A DNA stretch of 64,000 bases from Polytrichum commune (lineage: Eukaryota > Streptophyta > Polytrichopsida > Polytrichales > Polytrichaceae). How positions within the stretch are numbered: the stretch's first letter is position 1; every line of letters begins with the position of its first letter. Where the stretch lies: contig OX485806.1 of NCBI GenBank assembly GCA_950295325.1, positions 33,044,001-33,108,000 on the forward strand, given 5' to 3'. This document shows positions 11,694-25,321 of the stretch, piece by piece. The position numbers and the translations under genes are program-made. The notes beneath the pieces are model-generated. The model was not told the DNA's origin and did no database searches. It was given only the letters and a program-made list of their open reading frames with translations.

Positions 11694-14600
11694 TGTCAGA
11701 AGTTATTGTAGTGAGCTAGATGTCCAAATCTTTGCACAACTTTGCACATGAATATTCACCTAAGATGAAAACGTACTCAACTATATTGCAACAGTGACTT
11801 TACTTTCTTTAGATGATTAAACCCTTAAAATTCATATGAGACCCTGAATTAGTATAGTGGGATATAAATGGGTTGAATGAACCACAAATGTATGGGGGCA
11901 TGTTGTCACCAAACCTTTTCGGGCCTTTACACTGGAAAGGTTGGAGAGTAAGGTCATCTCCTAGACCAAAATATCCCGTGTATGTTGTCACTCGTCATAA
12001 TTGAACACTTGTATTTGAGATGGTATATGGCAAGACGTGTAGTTAAGAAGGGACACCAAAAAAGACTTGTATAATGATGAGTGCTTGGAATGAACACCAT
12101 CATAGGTTTAATAGTTATCCCACTTAAAAAGGTTTATATATGATTGTCTAAAGAGAATAAAAACAACTTTTCACTTTGACCTCTTATAACTTTTGCATGT
12201 CAACTTCAATTTCGAGACTATAAATAACCTTCTTCATGATTTGCAATTCCTTATTCGATCCAACAACCAACATTATATGTGAAGTTCGAAACACCCACAA
12301 GAGGACTACATACCTTAGACCTCCATGCACTGGCATCTTAATGAGGGTGGTGGGATAAAGTAGTTCTCAATTTGGCAAGCAATTGAGCGCTCAAGGTTGC
12401 TATGGAGAATTGGTCTTTTGTTCATTTGCCCTCCTCCATTGCTTTTCTATGATATTTGGCCCTACTATGGGCACTTCAAATTCACACGTAATTTGGGCTC
12501 ATAGATCGGCGGATTGGGAGTCGCCTCATCCGATTAATAATTGAAACTTATTAGAAGTATTGTCATTTTCGATCAAAATCATACTCGAGATACAAAAATT
12601 CATAACATTACTCAGCAATATGTGCTCTTCTACCGTGGGGTCAGGAATTTCCCAGGCATAATGCCCTTTTGATGTTGGGAATCCCTTACAAACTAAACAA
12701 TACTCATCCTAAATATTGTTCATTCTCTCAAACTGAACTAACATGTGAAAATTTATGGGCATAGTCATATTGACAATTCTTGGGCTTAGCATGTTTTTTT
12801 ATGGTTTCTTTTTCATATTATAGTGTCACTATTTGTGATGTCATGGGAGAACGCACCTGGGCGGCAAGTCACCGCCAACGCCGAGTAAGTAGGGCCGCGA
12901 ATATGTGACCATCATTCCCGGCCAACAAGACAACCTACTAAACCCTTATCCCTCTTAGAAAGGGGCCTATTACTATAGGTTGTAGCATCGTTATGATTTA
13001 AGTGGTCAAAAAGACAATTCTTTTTTCTTTTCAAGGGGTCACATGCGCCCTCTCCATATCGTGTTCACTATTGACTCTAGAATGGTGTCTACATTCTAAA
13101 CACGTTCTTCGATCTAATCATAACATATATCTTTTTGGCGTCCGTTCTCAACAATGATGCTTGTCTTATACCATTCAAATCTAGGTGCTGATGATTTACG
13201 AAAAAGTGACCACTTAAGGCCCACAGACCTAAACCGCATGATAACCCCGGGGCCTGATAAGGTGGCCTTAAAAGAAGTTCCACTTGAAGGAGCTTGAGAA
13301 CGAACTCCAAATTCACGACTTGAGTGTCGGACAACACCTTTTTCGCTCATGAATCAAATGAGCCCATGCATGCATGTAGATTGAACTAAGACAACTTGAG
13401 GGTTAAATTATTTTAGCAAACTACCAAAAAGGTCTATGGACAAGTCTAAGGTAGACGTGTCTAATTCGGTTACAAATCTTAATCCAACACCTATATTTGA
13501 GTGGTATGTGGATAGTTGTGGCTGCAAGAATGGATGTCAAAAAGATAAGTGTTTCAGAGTGATTGAACTACATGCTCGAAATATGATAATCATTCTAGGT
13601 TTAAGAAATAGCCACCATAATCGGGGGAACCTACGTGATTCCTCAATGAGCTCGAGAGTCTACACCTTTGATAATGAATAAGATATTTGAACGAGCTTTG
13701 AAATCATGAGGAAAATGGCTACCCCGCCGATTTGGATTGGCTAACTGTTTTGTACTAATCATGTGTTTCATATCCTAGGAGAAATAAACATTGAAGACCC
13801 ATCTATCTTAGCCTTTCTAACTCCCGCTACATGGATCATTTGGTCTTGCAATGATTATGGTAAATTGTAAGGGTTTGGATACATAGTGTGAGATTACCAT
13901 GGGCAATCATATAGTGTGGTCCACAATATACACCGTTACAACACCGTTGATGTGCATGTCCTATGATATACCCACCTCTTCCTTGGGTGGGGAGTCTTCA
14001 AATGCATATTGTTTTTTAATCCAATAGAAATATGATACCTTGCAACATGGATCATTGTTGTTGAACATTGTGGGTGGATAAATTGTGTGCACCCACATTA
14101 TTATCTCCAACCTTTTCAACATGAAAATAAGCTCAGTAGTGTTCACCACAATCTACATGGTTCTCTTCTTGAGTAGATGGACCTATGGTATGCTAAATGG
14201 CATAATCCGTGTAGTAGAAGACGCGGTCCTACGGCACACTCCTCCTGTGACATGGACAACCATTGTGACATAACCCCATCTACAGTTGTCAAGTCCAATC
14301 CACTCCACGATTGTCGCAACCCCGACTCGACACATTAGAATAGGGGTCGTGTCGAAATGAAATGACCGCTGGAGTCAAATCACAAGTGTGTTCTAGGCCC
14401 CACAACCCTACACTAATATAGTTAGTGTGCGGCCGAGGGTGGAAATGTGGTCAAAATGACTACGTTGACAACTAACGCTAGGCGGGAGGCCGGCGGGTGG
14501 CTAGCTAGTAAAAGGACTTGTGCCTCGAGCGAACTTAAAACGCAGTTGGGTTGATTTGTTGATTGAGGAGCCGAGATCGGTCAGGGCGAGGGGGGCTGGC

Positions 14601-14870
14601 CTCGGGCATTGGAGCTAGCAAAACAAAAGGGAGAAAAGCCTCGGGCTCCGAACCCAATCTAAACTCATCCATGACCTCTCGGGCAGCTCGAAAAAAAGAG
14701 GAGAAAAGGGTGGGGGGCCTGCACCCCGGGCGGATAGCTAGGGGTGGCAATGGCAACGGCAAATATGGCTTGCTCAGCTTAACTTATGCACAAGATCATG
14801 GCGACACAAAGCATTATGAGGCTGCCATGTCCCCACCCACCGCCGTGGAGGAGGCGGGCGTATGCAGGCC
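11694..14870. other. Intergenic, no gene seen
   Basis: No gene recognised. Segments at about 13090-13220 and 13440-13600 are diverged inverted copies of one repeat (around TCTTTTTGGCGTCC and its partner). The end of a family F1 remnant (AAGACCCATCTATCTTA) lies near 13795. The block 14440-14760 is GC-richer than its surroundings, with a 139-codon open stretch at 14563-14982 of low-complexity, basic composition that I do not recognise and do not call a gene. Confidence 0.5.
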
Positions 14871-15624
14871 TATAACGGACACTTCCCACTCCACACACAC
14901 TTTTGGTCGTTGGATGGACCGTGCTATTGTCTCATTTGGGTACCGATCGTGGAGATTGTCGTTTCAAGTGTTGAAACCGTAATGGAGAGATGCAAAAGTC
15001 ATGAGCGGTCGACCTGAAGGTTGTGTAAGTGATCACATAAGCTCTCCAGATTGTATTAACGCGGGCTTATAATGGACACTTCCAACTCCACACACACTTT
15101 TGGTCGTTGGATGGACCGTGCGATTGTCTCATTTGGGTACCAATCGTGGAGATTGTCGTTTCAAGTGTTGAAACCGTAATGGAGAGATGCAATAGCTATG
15201 AGCGGTCAACCTCAAGGTTGTGTAAGTGATCACATAAGCTCTCCAGATTGTGTTGACGGGCTTATAATGAACACTTCCAACTCCACACACACTTTTGGTC
15301 GTTGGATGGACCGTGCGATTGTCTCATTTGGGTACCAATCGTGGAGATTGTCGTTTCAAGTGTTGAAACCGTAATGGAGAGATGCAATAGCTATGAGCGG
15401 TCGACCTCAAGGTTGTGTAAGTGATCACATAAGCTCTCCAGATTGTGTTAACGCGCTTATAGCGGACACTTCCAACTCCACACACACTTTTGGTCGTTGG
15501 ATGGACCGTGCGATTGTCTCATTTGGGTACCGATCGTGGAGATTGTCGTTTCAAGTGTTGAAACCGTAATGGAGAGATGCAATAGCTATGAGCGGTCAAC
15601 CTGAAGGTTGTGTAAGTGATCACA

Positions 15625-15633
<9 letters not shown>
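14871..15633. repeat. 195-197 bp tandem repeat, four units
   Basis: Four units begin at about 14877, 15074, 15269 and 15464. Each starts with GGACACTTCCAACTCCACAC or a one-base variant and runs to GTGATCACATAAGCTCTC. Units are highly similar, implying recent amplification. The last unit grades directly into a CT/TA microsatellite. Confidence 0.93.

Positions 15634-15694
<61 letters not shown>
15627..15694. repeat. (CT)n-(TA)n compound microsatellite
   Basis: About 17 CT repeats are followed directly by about 16 TA repeats. The same CT-to-TA junction occurs independently at 57471-57512. Confidence 0.95.
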
Positions 15695-15696
<2 letters not shown>

Positions 15697-15727
15697 CTTC
15701 TACATGATTATATGTTACCACATTTAT

Positions 15728-16290
15728 GCACGGGTAGGTCACTCTAAGGCATTTTTGTGCACCACGTGCGGCTGGGGGTTTTTTGTTTTGGGGCTATTTA
15801 CCTTCAAGGGTTGAATTAAAGCCTCCCTATAATTACTTAAATTTCAAAAATGGCCCATTTGTTTGCACCCTTCCATTACTTATATTGTCCAAGTCACTGT
15901 AATTTTTTGTACTCTATATTCCTTTTAAGTAATAAAAGCTAATCTACTTCCTAACGCATTGACGAGTGTTAAGGGAAACCATGGAAAAAATGAAGGGTGC
16001 AAACAATAATATCATTGCAAACAAAGTTATGAAGAAAACACATAGGAGACCATAGCAAACATACTAAACATACCTTCTAGGATCCTTATCTTCAGCCCCT
16101 ATATTAATTTTACAAAAAAATAATGGCCCACATTTTATGTCCATCTAACTTACTTATAATGGGATTGTCTACATTTAATGGCCCCTTCATTATTTGGAAT
16201 TCCTTTATAATTTTTATTTCAAATGATTTTAATCCTCTCTAAATTATGCCGCACGTCGTTTTTAAAATGCACTAAGTGACCTACCCGTGC
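15728..16290. mobile_element. Non-autonomous TIR element (563 bp) with 6-bp target duplication
   Basis: The left end starts GCACGGGTAGGTCACT and the right end is its reverse complement; imperfect similarity extends about 45 bp inward to GACGTGCGGC. ATTTAT flanks both sides (15722-15727 and 16291-16296), a perfect 6-bp duplication. The interior is AT-rich and non-coding. The superfamily is not clear from TIR sequence or duplication length. Confidence 0.8.
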
Positions 16291-16296
16291 ATTTAT

Positions 16297-17255
16297 GTAT
16301 GTAATCAACAAGTGCCATGTTCTTTGTGGGGTGAGGTATGTGTATTTAGTTTTGAATGGGGACTTATACAGGGTAGCAATGTAATGTTAGGTGTTCACCA
16401 AGTGGGTGTCTTCCTTGAAGTGAGCAAATGCCTAGTAAAGTAAGTGTTCATCACCAAAACCTACCTTCAAGTAAGGTGTCCAATTGCTTCAAATGATGCT
16501 ATTTCCTTCACATCTTCGTTTTTACCAAGAGAAAACACTCCATCTTGCATGCCTGCACCTATATGTCCCAAGGGCAAGTCCTAGGTTCCCACATGGCCAG
16601 CTTAAAGTAATTTGATTCACATGAATACGTCGATTATGATTGGGTGATTTACATGTGGTAGGGTGCATTAAGATTTGAATTCTAGGAACGTGACCCATCC
16701 AAGTAGTACTTTGGCTTTAGGTGGCTTGATCCTTAAGCGTCTAAGAGGCCCATATTGAGCCTCTCCAAGCAAATAAATAAAGCATTTGAATTACACACTT
16801 TCATTTTTAGATAATCATGTCAAAAATGACCCTATCTAAAAGAAAGGTGTTATACAATTGCATTATTTGAATAAGTAAAGCACTTTGAAGTTCAAATTCA
16901 TAGCATGAGTACCCTTGAATGCAAATACATATGTTGCATTTTGATCATCAAGGTTTAATATGAGTTTTTTAAAATTTATTTTCCTTTCTTTACATGATTT
17001 AAATTAAAATATTTCAAACGCATAATTATATAAAGTAAGATTTATGATATTGGTGAAGCCCGAATAAATTGTATACAGGCCAATATAATTGAGACACCAT
17101 GTCCTTTTAGGGTTAAGCTCAAGGTTCCCACATCATTAAGGTTCATGCCTTAGATTTAAGCCACCCCTATCAATCTATCATTAAGGAAGGAGTGGAGGTT
17201 GCATGCATTGTTTTTTTAACGACACATTCAACATTGGTAGTCCAAGCACCATCTG
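16297..17255. other. Intergenic, no gene seen
   Basis: AT-rich DNA, no open frame of note and no repeat boundary recognised. Confidence 0.55.
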
Positions 17256-17628
17256 AGGTATGTGGGTGTTATATAGTTCATTTTTCATGTTCACCAACTT
17301 CTACCAATCAGATTTACACAACAAAACTTGCATTGCATTAGCAAATCTACAATGAAACATCTTCAAAAACCGGATTGAAAATTGAATCTCCTTGATTTAG
17401 TTATGGTTATCGGAAGTGTAAGTTTGTTGATTTCTTAACTAAATACACAGGTCTTTCCAATTGTTTTCACTATTGAGTGTAGAGCAGTTATTAATAATTG
17501 AAAACATAGTCCAGTCTCTTTTAAACATGTGTCTTTATGAAGTCTGCTCTTTGATCCTCACCAAACCACATACCAATCAAATAAAGGGATCCGATGAAGG
17601 AAACAAGCCACTTAAGACCCATCTACCT
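17256..17628 (-). mobile_element. MITE-like family F1, copy 1
   Basis: A 373-bp element with ends AGGTATGTGGGTGTTA and TAAGACCCATCTACCT, which are imperfect inverted repeats. It is the reverse complement of copies at 25322-25697, 29623-29988 and 52796-53186. Shared internal text includes GATCCTCACCAAACC and CTAGTTTTTGCAAAC-like blocks in the opposite sense. Confidence 0.75.
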
Positions 17629-18017
17629 TACGTGTTTCAAGAATGCATGCTCTAGACTGTTGATTGCTTTGACAAATTGCTCATTATTTTTCTAACTACC
17701 TTAGGAGACAATTGCTTCAATGGGTGGTGAAATTAAATGAAAATGACATATAAGTACATGTTATCAAATGTGTTACAACAACATATATATGTATCTCTCA
17801 CGAGGGAGTGGCATTCTCAAAATAAAAAATGTAACTACCCAAGAGATTTTGTTTACAAACAAAACTTCTCTTTGTGAGCTAACAATTCAAGCCTACAAAA
17901 GTAATGTGTATTGACTTGAAATATGATTAGTAGTTCTCTCGTTCTTGATATAGATATAAAAACCACACGAACTTTGGAATACGTTGATGAGCCAAATGGC
18001 AATCATTGATTAGGTGG
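17629..18017. other. Intergenic, no gene seen
   Basis: Non-coding AT-rich DNA between an F1 element and the 3' end of a LINE remnant. Confidence 0.5.
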
Positions 18018-19400
18018 ATGTGTCCATTGCTTCTTTTCTTTTCTTTTCTTTTTCCCCCTTTTTTTTGGGACAAATGAAACAACCTTTATTTCATTGCCAA
18101 AAAAACATAAGGTCCCCATGACCTGAAAAAAAGAGTTGGGGGGTCTCTCTTGGGTGCTCTCAGTGGTATCATAAACCCAAAGTATGACCAACTCAACCAA
18201 CATTACGTGTTCTAATATGCCATACAATTCTATCATTTGATCTACGATAAACAAGTCCATCCCCCCCCCCTCCCAAACCATATCAAATTTGGCAAGCACA
18301 TACATACATGGACTCATTTTTTTATATTCCTTTAACGTTTTTCCCCAAGCAATTCTAGCATGTTCTAAATGACTTTGCCAAAGGTGTCCTTGCGTTTTCT
18401 TTTCATCCCACCTACTATTGCTGAAAGTAAGGTCATTCCTTTTAGTCCTAATAGTCCAAAGTGTGATGCCACAGAGTAGCAACCAAATTCTAGAGACTTT
18501 GCTAAGGGATGAAGGAAATTTCTTCCCAAAGATGCCATACTGCCAATCAAGTGCTCTCTAGGGTCCATTCTATCTAGCCCTAGCCTTCACCTTATGGTTG
18601 ATGTTGGTAGAGTAATTACATGCATGTCTAGCAATTCTATAGTCTGAGGACCTATGTACAATGGTTTTCAGGATGTCGCCCACACACGTATGGCATTTAT
18701 CATCCTTGTCCTCAATGAATCTAGTCCTTCACGAGTTGACAGACATTGCTCTATGCCATAGAGCCCAAATAAAAGCCATCTCCTTTTTACTCCTCATATT
18801 GTCCCAAACATTACCATGCTTGAGTTTCAAATTGGGGGTGAGGGCCCCATGTCTTTTTTTCATGTATGGACCTCGGGGGAGGGTTATTCTTTTGGCTGAG
18901 ACTTCTTCCAATAGCCGTGGTATAACCAATAGGTTTTCCCATTATTTCCATGTAAGCTTTTTGATGGTTGATGTAAATAGAATTACTTCTCCCCATATGA
19001 AGGTCAATGGATGGCCTTTGCGGCCCTTTGTCAATTTCCATAATCCGCACTAGTCAAAACCACCTAGCTTTGATGCTAAGGTTCACAACGATAGGGTCCT
19101 TCATATTAATAATCCGGGATTGTTTAGGCACTCAAAAATGTTGTAGAGTCAGTGGAGGAAAAGGTGCCATGGAAAGTTCATCTAAGACAACACCAAAAAA
19201 AAACTTTGAAAGACCACTTCTAGCATGCTTTCTTGTTGAAGAGAGTTGTAGCATCCCACCCATCTACCCCTTGGTGCATGGCTATTTGTGTGTTGTATCA
19301 ATTGCCTCCATTGTGCCGGTATTGCCAAGATAAGGTTGTTAATGTGAGTTCTTTCCCTTTCATCGAGGTTGCATCTACGCTTGATGTCGGTCCATTGCAC
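18018..19400 (-). pseudogene. 5'-truncated, decayed LINE (non-LTR retrotransposon) ORF2 tail
   Basis: Reading the minus strand from 19400 down, fragments in different frames match the C-terminal part of plant LINE ORF2. First comes an IPAQWRQL segment, then the zinc-binding (zf-RVT) region KEMAFIWALWHRAM followed by DKCHTC, then the tail LWTIRTKRNDLTFSN and HLEHARIAW. Frames are broken repeatedly, including a TGA at 18729-18731 where the family normally has Trp. The polymerase core is absent. The end is purine-rich on the coding strand (18018-18080), as in LINE 3' UTRs. A paralogous fragment in the same orientation lies at 36045-36900. Confidence 0.75.
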
Positions 19401-22400
19401 TAGATGATGTGAATCAATGTCCCAGAGGTGTCCATTATGGGATACTAAAGTTTAATAGGAGGCATTATAAACTGGCAACTATGTATGCAACATGGTTCAT
19501 TCATTTTAGTGTTTGGAGTGTACGTAACTTAGGGTTGCTTTACATACGGACCAAATGCCATGACCATGAAATTCTAGGGTCCCTTGAAGTACATTCAAAG
19601 GGCATATGGTGGGAAATAGAAATTCAATTGATGAGTTCTCAAGATTACTGTAAAGTGAAGTGGACCATGTTGAGGGACTACAATATATTCTATGGACACT
19701 CCACCAGATATTGCATCAAGTCCATCATTGAAGAGGGTGCAACATGCATGACCTACGGGGGCAGGCAACATGGCAAGGGAAAGTTAGAAGAGGAAGAGGA
19801 CCAACAACATGAAAATGAGCAAATTATGTGTGAACATAATTTTTTCCCCTACCTAAGAGGGGTGCCCAACCTGCCCAAGAGGAAAATTTCCCCACATACA
19901 CTTTGTGTGACTTTCCCAAACCATATCATTGTCACAAATGACTTTAAATTTTGCATGAGTGCATGATTATACATGTGGATCACATTTACCATTTGGATCT
20001 AGATTTAAATTTTTCATTTGCTTGATGTGATTCATGCATGATCTTAAGGGGCATTTTTGAGTGCCACACATTGCAAGACCTCTATAAAAAAAAAGGTGTT
20101 CATCCAAACATTAACTTTATAGTCCAATAGGCTCCTAACTTTAACACCTTTCAAAAGCACAAAGTCCCACTCCATTTGGAACCCATCCCATCACTCAAAC
20201 CCAATGGTGAACAGGTCTACGTGAGTAAAAAAAAAACAGACTAAAACATAGCGACGTCCATATATCCACTAAAACCTCATGATATGTGAGGCTTGGACAA
20301 TCGAGAATTTGGTACTTAGTGGTTAGCTAAAGTCCATGCCCCTATATGTATAATTGGGTGTTGCAAATCTATATGGATTTGAGTCACAAAGGCTTCAAAC
20401 TTCGACCTATGAAATCAAATGTTTTTTTGACCGAATTCAGCTTGGTAATTTATGGGTTTAAGTTGAGCTTCACCCAAAAAGGTCGTTATTTTTCCCACCT
20501 TGAAACATGCAGTCTCCACTTGGTACCTCAAGCCACATAGTGTAATTCAAACTCCATGTGACGTGACCACCACCAACACCACCACCACCACCACTTTTGT
20601 TGTATAGAGATGCTTCACATTATAGTTCAACGAAAATCTCCACATTGTCAATGTAAATGCATCCATCTTGGATGAAGGGGCTCTAATGAAAAACAAACCC
20701 CGTATAGGTTAAAGGCTGATGCATTTCCAACTTGACTTGAGGCCGCCTCTCATGCCACCGTTTCCAAATCCAAAACATCTAAACAAACTAAAAAGGTCAC
20801 AAGTTATTGAACGGTCACTTTGTGTTTCACCTTGCCATTGAATGAATAACTGGAAGCTCGAGCCAATTCAGCTAGAAACTTTGAGTGCCAAAATGTAAGT
20901 TCCATGTAAGATTCGATACCGAATGGACCAATGTGGTGCGGACATGTGCGTCATGAAAGTTCCATGTAAGATTCAATACCGGATGGACCAATGTGGTGGG
21001 GACATGTGGACGCACTATAATTTAGGCTCGTGGCTGTGCCGGTATTGTGGGAAAAAATGCATGTAAAATTGGTACGGGAAGGAGTCGGGCGGGGGCAGTC
21101 TGACCAGGTGAGCAACCAGAGGAAACATTCCTCTGGCTGGCTTTGGAGACGGCCATGCAGCAGAAGAAAAAAATATCACCCTTCCCAACACCTCAGTCCT
21201 GGCCCTGACTCTAAAATCGCATCCTTAAGGGGCCGCTCTAGACTACGGTGGTGAAGGAGAAGAAGAAGAAGTGCACCGGTCGGTCCCGAATTTCCGCCCA
21301 AGACAAGGCTATTTGAGGCAAAGGCTGGTATGTTGGATAAGATGGGGGGGAAATAATTTAAAAAAACAATCCTTTTTAAAAAAATTGGAGTTATGCAGAG
21401 ACCAAGTTTCTTGTCCAAGGGTTTGAGGTTACCTAGAAAAATTCGAATGCTGAAGAACTTCCCTAGCAAACAAGAGTGATGTCATGTTGGCATCCATGTC
21501 ATTTTTTTCTTTTCCATCCATGTTTGAAGTTCTCCACTAGAATAAGTCTTGGCCATAGTGTAAACCCCTGCCGGTGAAGAATCCCTTTCATAGCGGATCG
21601 TGTTGCTCCATTCCCCTATAATTCTCAATTGGTGCACTTCTTCACTGTAGTCTAAACTGGCCTTGAGTATGGTGTGTGGATATAATGGGCAAAGCTTCAA
21701 GGGGGGCAACCACCACAAATTTCACCCTCAACTTGTAATTGAGGGAGACGTGCCTCGTTCCAACACAACAATAGAGTTATCCATAAAGTGAAGGAGATGA
21801 AACCATGGGTTTAGAGTAGAGGCGCCCATAACCAATCACTTAAGAGAGTTTGTGCCAAACCTAGAGAAGTATAAGGTGGTGCAATTTTTTTCCCCTTGTA
21901 GGAAGATAGAAATCAAGATGGCTACAAAAAAGATTGGCATTTTTGTTCTTCCAAAAGTTGAAATTATTGTGAATTTCTTATGCCAAAAGTTGGCCCGAAC
22001 ACATTACTAATATCTAGAGCCTACCATAACCGCTCATTTAGAGATGAATTCCTCCTCACTTTAGCACTCAAAGTCGGGGACATGTGTCATGGCAATATTG
22101 ATGCCCTAGTGATACCATAACTGAAGTTGGAGACTTGGGGTGAATTTCCATGTAGACTGCTCGCTACTAGATTCTAGTGTGAATAAGGACAAATCCACCC
22201 AAATGTAGAGGGAATCTGGTGGGGTAGGGTTCATATGTGCCAACTAGCTACTCCCACCTTCTCGAATCTAGGCTCACCTATTAACCTCCTCCTCCCAGTC
22301 ACCGAGGATGGAGTTCTAGACCATCATTCGTTTTCTTCAGTCTTCAACGGGTCTTAATCCTTAACTGACCGGCCCTTGTGTGTTAAAGATTCTTTAGTGG

Positions 22401-22673
22401 GCCATGGAAGTCTAGCGGCATGTGTCCAAGGCCCTCCACATTTTAGCGGATTGCCATAATGTGGTTGGATGGTGCCTTGTGCTTAACTACATGCAAACAC
22501 CTCTGACCCATTATTATCTAGATGAGTTCCTAAATTTTGATTTGGATTTGCTAACCATCTCGTACTAACCTACTTGATTCATATCATGCCATAAGTAGGC
22601 TAGTTTGAAAATTAACCATTTAAGACCCATCTACATTAACGGGTACGAGTTCCCATCAATTCCGGGACAAGTT
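19401..22673. other. Intergenic, no gene recognised
   Basis: An open stretch of 185 codons at 19409-19966 (+) has no family I recognise and unremarkable codon use; I treat it as chance. A 60-bp direct duplication lies at 20898-20957 and 20958-21010. (CAC)n-like triplets lie near 20565-20595. The 21030-21300 block is GC-richer, without a supportable gene. Confidence 0.5.
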
Positions 22674-22790
22674 ATTTAGTAAGTAGAGTAAGGGTAACCA
22701 ACTAGTCATTTAGTAAGTAGAGTAAGGCTAATCAACTAGTTATTTAGTAAGTAGAGTAAGGGTAACCAACTAGTTATATAATAAGTAGGC
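22674..22790. repeat. 34-bp tandem repeat, about 3.4 units
   Basis: Units starting ATTTAGTAAGTAGAGTAAGG begin at 22674, 22708 and 22742, followed by a partial, more diverged unit. Only a few substitutions separate them. Confidence 0.9.
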
Positions 22791-24755
22791 CTAGCCACTG
22801 GGCCCGACACCACCCTAAATCCGGCCTCCCAAAAAAAGACATGAGGCCCACGGCCCCACCCCGCCTTGGTGGCAAGCACCACCCCCGCCCCTCACCCCAC
22901 CGCCACCTAGGATCATTGAGGCCCTTGGATGGGCCTTGGTGGATCAACAGTCCGGATGCACCATGAAGAATCTCATATATAGCGCCTCAGTGACACGGCA
23001 ACCGAACCGGCAAAAAGGTGTGAATCTAGCCAAAAAAGGTGTGGAAATAGCGATCCCCTATATAATAAAGTTATTCGTAAAGTAAAGCAAACGAAACCAT
23101 GGGTTTTAGTCCCACACCCAAAGATTACAAGAATTAACACAAAGACACCCAAGTTTCCTTCATGTTTCAATTACCATACACAAAAGGTGGTGGTGTGCTA
23201 TTAAAAACATGCTTTCTAACTTGGTTTACAAGAATGGATGAGCAAAAAGGTAGCCTCCCAAAGACCGATCCAAGATTTAGGACAACGGGTCCCATGCACA
23301 TACCCTAGTTTAGATCTTGAAATCCTCTCAACGTTGAACAGGAAAAGAGGAGGTCCCAAAAATTTTACTCGATCCCAAAAGTTTCAAAGTCGGTTTCAAT
23401 ACACGACATGCTAGCAAGCTCTCAACAGAAAGTCTTCTCAAAGAAGGATGAAACCAGTGTGGATTTTTGCACCCGTCACATACCCGTCAAAAATGCCCAC
23501 CACACCCGTCAAATGTGCATCAAATGCACATTCGGAATCGTGATCGAGGACAATTTGGAGTTTATGATGGATGCGAAAATAAACCTTGATGAAACCCACG
23601 GTTTAGCCCCCCCTCTTTGAGGGACTTTATGGATAACTCCACTATGTGGTCCAAGGAAGTTAAGTCGGTTGGAAGGGTTTTCTTTCCACTTTTAGAAAGG
23701 CTGGTGAGGGTGCCAATACGGGTTCATCGGTTTCAAGACACCGGATAGCCCTAAACCTCCCAGCCCGTGTGGCTGCCATGTGGGCGCTTGCTTGGGCTAT
23801 GGGTAGGTGACAGGTGTCGTCTCGCCCTAAGTTCGCACTTGAGGCACCTATGACCGTGGCTTAATTATATGTAGCACTTTACCCAGAAGATTTTGGAACC
23901 AAATCATGTACCCTTTACTACTTACACATGCACCTCCAATTTCCATTTGTAGCTTTAAAGTACGTTCACGGAAGAAGCTCAACTTGCCCTTCATATCGCC
24001 AAGTGTGGGAATTAGGGCCACTTCACACTATGGCCGTCCAAATCAAGAGGCCGTGGGATTGAATGGCCAAACTTTGTCGAGAGTCCAAAGAAATGGGCTG
24101 AAAATAGTCAATATAATATAGGATTCGGAGTCTTCAGCTGGGTATAGTGTGAAGCCTCCAAAGACCAAGCCCAAAGTCGAAAGGAAGAAGGAGCATCCCA
24201 TTTCATTCCATGTCCAAAACAACTCCTGGAATCTAACGGCCAAGATCTTGTCGGGTTTTGATTTTTTTTATGAAAAAAATCGACGGCCTCTTGACCATAG
24301 TGTGGGCTTTCATTCCTATCTGACCCAAACTTTCTTCGAGAGTCCGTCGCCTTGGTCAAAAAGTACTCCCATGTAGGCGGTGTGGAGACCGACGGCCTTT
24401 GGACTTTGGCCTCTGGTGTGAAGGGTCGAGAGGCCAAATTCTTGGTTTCTTGCAATCTGATTGGTGGAAATCGACAGCCTCTCAACCATAGTGTGATTTG
24501 TTCCCATCACCCTTTCAATTTCCTTGTCCACCATTTTTGTAAGCTATTGGGTTTATAATGCACCGCCAAAGTGCCCTTTTCACACATAACAAGAGTCGGT
24601 TTAACGTTCAAGAACTTTGGTTATGGAGGATTTTGATCCCATTGCCCTCTGTAGGGTTTCATCCTAATGGAATTTCTGTAGATGAAGTTTGTGGTTCCTT
24701 ATCTTGGTTGAAGTGTTAAGTTGTCCAAAAAGATTCCATTTACACTAAAATTTTG
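22791..24755. other. Intergenic, no gene seen
   Basis: A C-rich patch lies at 22810-22920. The block 24000-24540 has loosely repeated phrases (for example GACGGCCTCTTGACCATAGTG and a variant at 24473) that suggest an old internal duplication. No protein-coding gene is supported. Confidence 0.5.
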
Positions 24756-25112
24756 TGTTTAGCATCATATGATAGTACATGTCATTGTGGTACTTTTTTC
24801 CAATGACACTTCTTATCCATAAGTTTACAAATAAATATATGTATTGTCGGTCCTACCTACTTTTAGTTCATCTACATTTAGTATATTTTGCATGTCAACA
24901 ATCATATTGTCATGAATGATTGAAATTTGGATTAAACAAATCATGTAGTAAGTGGCAATAATTGCAACATCGTAAATCTACAATGCCCGTATTCTTTTAC
25001 AAGGAACGACAACTTAATATTAGGTTTACTTTTAGTGTTGGTGAGATTACGTGGATGGGTTCCCAAGTAGTATTGAGCAAGACAAATTCAATTGGTGCCA
25101 CTAAATATGATA
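24756..25112. repeat. Dispersed repeat family F2, copy 2
   Basis: Same orientation as 10798-11165. It shares TTTTAGTTCATC, ATATTGTCATGAATGATTGA and GGCAATAATTGCAAC. The ends again carry the TTTAG-GTCA inverted pair (CATATTTAGTGGCACC on the minus strand at the right end). Confidence 0.7.
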
Positions 25113-25321
25113 TTTTGTGTTGTGAATTTCTCTTACTTCATTGACACATGGAAGTGTACCCTTAGAACATGCCCATCTCACATGGAACTTCGGGACCACA
25201 AGGCCAATTTCAAAAAATAAAAGGTGGAATTGCGATTTTCCCACATTGAAGTGAACCCATGCACATATGCTATTGGCCGATTGTTGTGGGCCCTTGAATC
25301 CTTTGGGGTCTTAATTACCTA

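Noticed and set aside
14563-14982. A 139-codon gene in the GC-richer block
   Set aside because: The sequence is low-complexity and basic, and it runs into the 195-bp satellite, so it is unlikely to be coding.
19409-19966. A 185-codon gene on the plus strand
   Set aside because: No recognisable domain, start context or neighbours; the frame looks like chance in AT-rich DNA next to a LINE remnant.
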